Assembly: GCA_035506295.1 (NCBI GenBank)
Contig: DATJPR010000050.1
Coordinates: 1-6,784 of the forward strand
Direction of reading: 5' to 3'
DNA length: 6,784 nt
Source: DATJPR01 sp035506295
GTDB lineage: Bacteria; Bacteroidota; Ignavibacteria; UBA10030; UBA6906
Shown piece after piece: positions 4,076-6,784 of this stretch. The notes under the pieces were generated by a model that worked only from the letters and a program-made list of their open reading frames with translations, was not told where the DNA came from and did no database searches. The position numbers were made by a program, and so were the translations under genes. The first letter of the stretch is position 1, and each line of letters starts with the position of its first letter.

Positions 4076-6784
4076 TTACTGCTGGAAGACTTTGATGTAT
4101 TCCACGACCTCCTGACAGTCGGCGACGGTCTCCGGCTGTTTCGTCGGCCCTTTCTCGCGGGCGAGGGCGTGGTACTCCTGAATGCTCTTGACGGTGAACG
4201 TCTGGTTCTTCATCCGTTCGATGCTTTTTGCCGCGGACGCGGCGGCCGAAAGCGTGGTGATGAACGGCACTTTGTACTCATACGCCGCTTTGCCGATGGC
4301 GTGCTCATCTTTGCGCGAGGTCTGTCCCAGCGGGGTGTTGATGATGAGCTGCACCCACCCGTTCCGGATCACGTCGATGATGTTCAGCGTGCCCTGGCTC
4401 GCCTTCAGCACGGTCCTGCTCGGAATCCCTTTGGTCTGCAGGAATTTCGACGTCCCTTCCGTCGCAATAATATTGAACCCCATGCGGACATAGCTTTTGA
4501 CGACCGACGTGGCTCGTTCGTTCTTGTCATTGTCGTTGAGACTGACGAACACGGTACCGCTCTTGGGAAGAGAGCTTCCGGCGCCGATCTGGGACTTGGC
4601 GAAGGAAAGGCCGAAGTTGTCGGCGATCCCCATCACTTCTCCCGTGGAGTGCATCTCCGGTCCGAGAAAGTGGCGTGCCGTGGGGAACTTGGTGAAGGGA
4701 AAGACGGATTCCTTGACCGCGACGTGCTGTGCCCAGCCGTAGCCTTTCACGTCGAGCTCCTTCAGCGTGCGGCCGATCATCAGCTTCGCGGCGATTTTTG
4801 CGAGAGGCACGCCGGTCGCCTTGCTGACAAACGGCACGGTCCTCGACGCACGCGGATTCACCTCGAGCACGTAGATCACACCGCCCTGCATCGCGTACTG
4901 CACGTTCACCAGCCCCACCACATGAAGGGCGAGCGCCAGCCGGCGGGTGTAGCCGATCAACGTGTGCAGCTGTTCCGCGTTCACAGCATACGGGGGAAGA
5001 GCGCAGGCGCTGTCGCCCGAGTGCACCCCGGCTTCTTCGATATGCTGCATGACACCGCCGACGAAGACGTCGGTGCCGTCGCTCACGGCATCGACATCGA
5101 ACTCGAACGCATCCTCCAAAAACCGGTCGATCAGAACGGGATGATCTTCCGAGACATTGACCGCTTTCGCCATGTACTCGTGGAGACCGCGATCGTCGTA
5201 GCAGATTTCCATTGCCCGGCCGCCGAGCACATACGACGGCCGGACGAGAACGGGATAGCCGATCTTGGCGGTGACCTCGAGGGCGGTCTCCAGATCGAAC
5301 GCCGTCCCGTATTCCGGACACGGGATCTTCAGCTCATCAAGGAGATGACCGAAGCGCTTCCGGTCTTCCGCAAGGTCGATCCCTTCCGGCGACGTCCCGA
5401 GGATCCGCACGCCCTGCGCCTCAAGAGCCCGGGCGAGCTTCAACGGGGTCTGACCGCCGAAGCTGACGATCACCCCCTCGGGCTTCTCCTGTTCGCAGAT
5501 GTTCATCACGTCTTCGAACGTCAGCGGTTCGAAGTACAACTTGTCGGTCGTGTCATAGTCGGTGGACACCGTCTCGGGATTGCAGTTGACCATGATGGTC
5601 TCGAATCCCTCTTCGGCGAGTCCCATGACGCCGTGGACGCAGCAGTAATCGAATTCAATCCCCTGGCCGATTCGGTTCGGACCGCCGCCGAGGATGATGA
5701 CCTTCTTCCGGTCGGAGCGGACGGACTCGTTCTCGGTGTCGTAGGTCGAGTAGTGATACGGAGTCTCAGCCGCAAATTCAGCGGCGCAGGTGTCCACAGT
5801 CTTGAAGACCGGCCGTATCCCCTGGCGTCCCCGCATAGCGCGAACAGACAGTTCGTCCGATTTCCAGAGTGTCGCCAATTGTCGATCCGAAAACCCGTAC
5901 TGTTTCGCTTTCAGCACCAGCGCCGGATCACGATGCGCCGTCTTGCGCAATTCATCTTCCAGATCGACGATCTGCTTGATATTGGCAAGGAACCAGGGAT
6001 CGATCTTCGTGATCTCGAAGAGTTCCGCGATGCTGATCCCGAGCTGGAGTCCATACCGGAGATAGAAGATGTTGTCCGCGTGGGATTTCGCAAGATGTTC
6101 CTTCACCGTCTTCCGCCACCTGTCTTTTCCCCGCCCATCAAGGGCGGAGATATCGACGAGATCTTTGCCGTCCGCGCCGAGACCGTAGCGCCCTTGCTCG
6201 AGGGACCGGAGGACTTTCTGGAGAGCTTCCTTGAAGGTGCGGCCGAACGCCATCGCCTCGCCCACCGATTTCATCTGCACCCCGAGCGTTTCATCGACTC
6301 CCTTGAATTTCTCGAAATCCCATCGCGGGAATTTCACGACTGTGTAATCGATGGTCGGCTCGAAGCACGCAGGAGTGAGTTTCGTGATATCGTTGGGGAT
6401 TTCGTCGAGCGTGTAACCGACCGCGAGCTTTGCGGCGATCTTCGCGATGGGAAAGCCTGTGGCTTTCGAGGCGAGCGCGGAGGAGCGCGATACCCGCGGA
6501 TTCATTTCGATGACCAGCGACCGCCCGGTGCGCGGATCGACGGCGAACTGGATGTTGGATCCACCCGTTTCGACCCCGATCGCGCGGATGATCTTGATGG
6601 CGTCGTCGCGAAGTCGTTGGTATTCCTTGTCGGTGAGCGTTTGCGCGGGCGCGACCGTAATGGAATCGCCCGTGTGCACCCCCATTGGATCAAAGTTCTC
6701 GATCGAGCAGATGATCACGACATTGTCCCTGGTGTCGCGCATCACCTCAAGCTCGTATTCCTTCCAACCGATGACCGATTCTTC
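4076..6784 (-). CDS. carB: Carbamoyl phosphate synthetase large subunit (partial, N-terminus beyond right edge)
   Basis: This is the large subunit of carbamoyl phosphate synthetase. It makes carbamoyl phosphate from bicarbonate, two ATP and ammonia channelled from the CarA glutaminase subunit, feeding pyrimidine and arginine synthesis. The frame is open to the window edge, and the first visible residues EESVIGWKEYELE correspond to about position 208 of E. coli CarB, so roughly the first 200 residues are outside. Visible residues: the rest of the first ATP-grasp (metal motif VIEMNPRVSRSSALASKATG, about 91-110); the oligomerisation region (about 190-335); the second synthetase half, with ILGGGPNRIGQGIEFDYCC near 364-382, GGQTPLKLARALEA near 443-456 and the metal motif LEVNPRASRTVPFVSKATG near 640-658; and the C-terminal MGS-like allosteric domain (about 742-870), with ATEGTSKFL and LIINTPLGQ. 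Both active-site halves look intact. The protein ends about 26 residues later than E. coli CarB. DUF5989 follows 25 bases downstream. Confidence 0.97.
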   Translation of the reverse strand, partial: EESVIGWKEYELEVMRDTRDNVVIICSIENFDPMGVHTGDSITVAPAQTLTDKEYQRLRDDAIKIIRAIGVETGGSNIQFAVDPRTGRSLVIEMNPRVSRSSALASKATGFPIAKIAAKLAVGYTLDEIPNDITKLTPACFEPTIDYTVVKFPRWDFEKFKGVDETLGVQMKSVGEAMAFGRTFKEALQKVLRSLEQGRYGLGADGKDLVDISALDGRGKDRWRKTVKEHLAKSHADNIFYLRYGLQLGISIAELFEITKIDPWFLANIKQIVDLEDELRKTAHRDPALVLKAKQYGFSDRQLATLWKSDELSVRAMRGRQGIRPVFKTVDTCAAEFAAETPYHYSTYDTENESVRSDRKKVIILGGGPNRIGQGIEFDYCCVHGVMGLAEEGFETIMVNCNPETVSTDYDTTDKLYFEPLTFEDVMNICEQEKPEGVIVSFGGQTPLKLARALEAQGVRILGTSPEGIDLAEDRKRFGHLLDELKIPCPEYGTAFDLETALEVTAKIGYPVLVRPSYVLGGRAMEICYDDRGLHEYMAKAVNVSEDHPVLIDRFLEDAFEFDVDAVSDGTDVFVGGVMQHIEEAGVHSGDSACALPPYAVNAEQLHTLIGYTRRLALALHVVGLVNVQYAMQGGVIYVLEVNPRASRTVPFVSKATGVPLAKIAAKLMIGRTLKELDVKGYGWAQHVAVKESVFPFTKFPTARHFLGPEMHSTGEVMGIADNFGLSFAKSQIGAGSSLPKSGTVFVSLNDNDKNERATSVVKSYVRMGFNIIATEGTSKFLQTKGIPSRTVLKASQGTLNIIDVIRNGWVQLIINTPLGQTSRKDEHAIGKAAYEYKVPFITTLSAAASAAKSIERMKNQTFTVKSIQEYHALAREKGPTKQPETVADCQEVVEYIKVFQQ

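Overview
The window is a compact, GC-rich bacterial chromosome segment with mostly housekeeping content. By eye, the proteins (CarB, an M20 dipeptidase, a Yip1-like membrane protein, a ligase-associated exonuclease and a DUF5989 microprotein) resemble the Bacteroidota/Ignavibacteriota side of the FCB group. That placement is an impression from recalled family members, not a computed result. No tRNA, rRNA, CRISPR array, transposase, phage gene or other sign of a mobile element was found.

Layout, left to right. Positions 1-689 (minus strand) hold the N-terminal 229 codons of a metallo-beta-lactamase-fold, ligase-associated DNA exonuclease that runs off the left edge. Positions 698-1285 (minus) encode a five-helix Yip1-family membrane protein. 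Positions 1325-2710 (minus) encode an M20-family metallodipeptidase. These three genes are read in the order dipeptidase, Yip1, exonuclease, with gaps of 39 and 8 bases, and probably form one transcription unit. A good sigma70-type promoter lies upstream of the dipeptidase (TTGACC, 17 bases, TATATT). A GC-rich, terminator-like hairpin with a T-tract lies inside the first 21 codons of the exonuclease gene.

Positions 2843-3649 carry the only plus-strand gene, an alpha/beta hydrolase with a complete Ser-Asp-His triad, divergent from the dipeptidase. Positions 3650-3882 are a convergent intergenic stretch with two short-period degenerate tandem arrays: CTGTC-type heptamers, and TCTCCC-type octamers. 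The octamers place five G-tracts directly after the stop codon of the minus-strand gene.

Positions 3883-4050 (minus) encode a 55-residue DUF5989-type single-pass membrane protein with a GTG start. It lies 25 bases downstream of carB (4076 to the right edge, minus), the large subunit of carbamoyl phosphate synthetase, which is cut off at its N-terminus by the window.

Functionally, carB supplies carbamoyl phosphate for pyrimidine and arginine synthesis. The DUF5989 family, as recalled, usually occurs beside SxtJ-type membrane proteins and carbamoyltransferases, so its place behind carB is suggestive. The dipeptidase, Yip1 protein and hydrolase look like general metabolism or envelope genes with unknown substrates. 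The exonuclease predicts that its usual DNA-repair partners (ATP-dependent DNA ligase, Lhr-like helicase) lie beyond the left edge. I see no clear new multi-gene system. The best leads are the carB-DUF5989 pair, the intragenic terminator-like hairpin and the G-rich array.
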